64,000 nt of DNA from contig JAXGPP010000009.1 of assembly GCA_040766885.1 (NCBI GenBank), positions 248,001 through 312,000 on the forward strand, written 5' to 3'. The translations under genes and the position numbers were made by a program. The stretch is from JAXGPP01 sp040766885. Lineage in GTDB: Bacteria; Planctomycetota; Planctomycetia; Pirellulales; Thermoguttaceae. The notes beneath the pieces are model-generated. The model had not been told where the DNA came from. It did not search any database and was given only the letters and a program-made list of their open reading frames with translations. Positions 63,440 through 64,000 of this stretch are shown piece after piece (the first letter of the stretch is position 1; every line of letters begins with the position of its first letter).

Positions 63440-64000
63440 CTAACCCGTGGTCCGCATGCCCGCCGCGACTCCCTGGATCGTCAGCCGTATGAGGTGCGCC
63501 CACTCGTCGGCTTCCACCGCGGCGTCGCCCGGGGCGGCTTCGCCCGCGGAGGCTCGCAGCCGGGTGAGCAGATCGACTTGCAGCAGGTTGAGCGCGTCGA
63601 CCAACGGGCTGCGGCGGCGGATAGAGTCTTGCAGCCACGGCACGTCGTTCAACAGCCGCGGCTGCCCGGTCATCTCGAGCACGGCTTCGCAGCAGCGGCG
63701 ATACTCGCTGACGATCAGCGTCGCGAAGCGTTCTGCCAGAGCCGGATCCTCCGCCAGTTGGAAGTAAACGCCGGCGACGGCCACATCGGTCTTGGCCAGA
63801 GCCAGCACGGCGTTATCGACGGAAGCGCGAAAGAACGGCCAGTCGCGATACATGTGCGCCAGCTCGCGCCACCGCTCGGGCCATTCGGCGCGGAGTTCGG
63901 CCACGGCGCTGCCCAGTCCGTACCAGGCCGGCACCAGGCAGCGGATCTGCGTCCAGGAAAAGACCCAGGGAATGGCCCGCAAATCCGTCAGCGATCCGCC
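63440..64000 (-). CDS. ppc: Phosphoenolpyruvate carboxylase, C-terminal part (runs off right edge)
   Basis: The 186 codons before the stop at 63440 match the C-terminal end of phosphoenolpyruvate carboxylase: LRAIPWVFSWTQIRCLVPAW near the edge, RSPLVDALNLLQVDLLTRLR and the C-terminal LTIQGVAAGMRTTG. The enzyme adds bicarbonate to PEP to make oxaloacetate for the TCA cycle. The 5' part lies beyond the window. The codon before RAIPW is TTG read as Leu within the gene, not a start. Confidence 0.95.
   Translation of the reverse strand, partial: GGSLTDLRAIPWVFSWTQIRCLVPAWYGLGSAVAELRAEWPERWRELAHMYRDWPFFRASVDNAVLALAKTDVAVAGVYFQLAEDPALAERFATLIVSEYRRCCEAVLEMTGQPRLLNDVPWLQDSIRRRSPLVDALNLLQVDLLTRLRASAGEAAPGDAAVEADEWAHLIRLTIQGVAAGMRTTG

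Overview
The window is a GC-rich chromosomal segment that looks like a planctomycete (Planctomycetota, probably Pirellulales-like). The supporting signs are many secreted or Tat-exported sugar enzymes with twin-arginine leaders, small response regulators, an HTH-receiver protein, a GspE-N-type domain on a non-secretion protein, GTG/TTG-start genes, ATGA-coupled genes, and intergenic space full of palindromic REP-like elements. No rRNA, phage, insertion sequence or CRISPR was seen. The lineage is an inference from gene content.

Layout. (1) 1-257: 3' part of an Hpt phosphotransfer gene, cut by the window edge, then a secreted M14-type carboxypeptidase (526-2214). (2) 2220-10385, minus strand: a sialic-acid catabolic operon (AGE-type epimerase, NanM-like kelch mutarotase, MFS transporter, NanA lyase, nucleoside-hydrolase-like protein), preceded by a secreted basic-secretory-protein zinc peptidase and a secreted metallophosphoesterase. 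(3) 10742-17044, plus: HerA-like ATPase, small membrane protein, two tandem amidohydrolase-fold proteins (the second without metal ligands), and a PcfJ-like protein coupled to a cupin. (4) 17081-32357: a carbohydrate locus. Five secreted polysaccharide enzymes lie on the minus strand (beta-helix, DUF5060/DUF4038, GH42-like, GH16, DUF6067-like). Gfo/Idh/MocA oxidoreductase, GH10 xylanase and a tandem CE1-type esterase lie on the plus strand. The divergent intergenic region holds a candidate operator and a candidate small RNA. (5) 32400-37492, minus: SWIM zinc-finger protein with a SNF2 helicase that is broken by clustered frameshifts, a zinc-ribbon protein and two small unknown proteins. (6) 37862-38049: tRNA-Asn(GTT) with promoter and terminator. 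(7) 38524-41291: two coupled dynamin/Era-like GTPases. (8) 41568-50479: HTH-receiver regulator, SMC, FlgI-like HEAT lipoprotein, FixJ-type regulator and a dihydroorotate-dehydrogenase-like flavoprotein. (9) 50602-57888: pyruvate:ferredoxin oxidoreductase, an STN-like secreted protein and DNA ligase LigA. (10) 57889-59222: a 1.3 kb gene-free stretch with a tandemly duplicated unit carrying near-consensus promoters and boxA-like leaders. (11) 59223-61061: an unusual GspE-N + SPFH/major-vault-protein-like protein. (12) 61062-61721: an array of compound REP-like repeats, then purK-purE (coupled) and the 3' end of ppc.

How the genes fit together: regions 2 and 4 are nutrient-scavenging modules. 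One takes sialic acid from glycoproteins or mucin-like polymers. The other attacks xylan and galactan/beta-glucan-type polysaccharides. The rest is housekeeping (SMC, LigA, PurEK, Ppc, PFOR) mixed with regulators and poorly understood proteins. The most unusual items are the vault-like fusion protein, the duplicated rRNA-leader-like promoter units without rRNA, and the compact sialic-acid operon with a nucleoside-hydrolase-like last gene.
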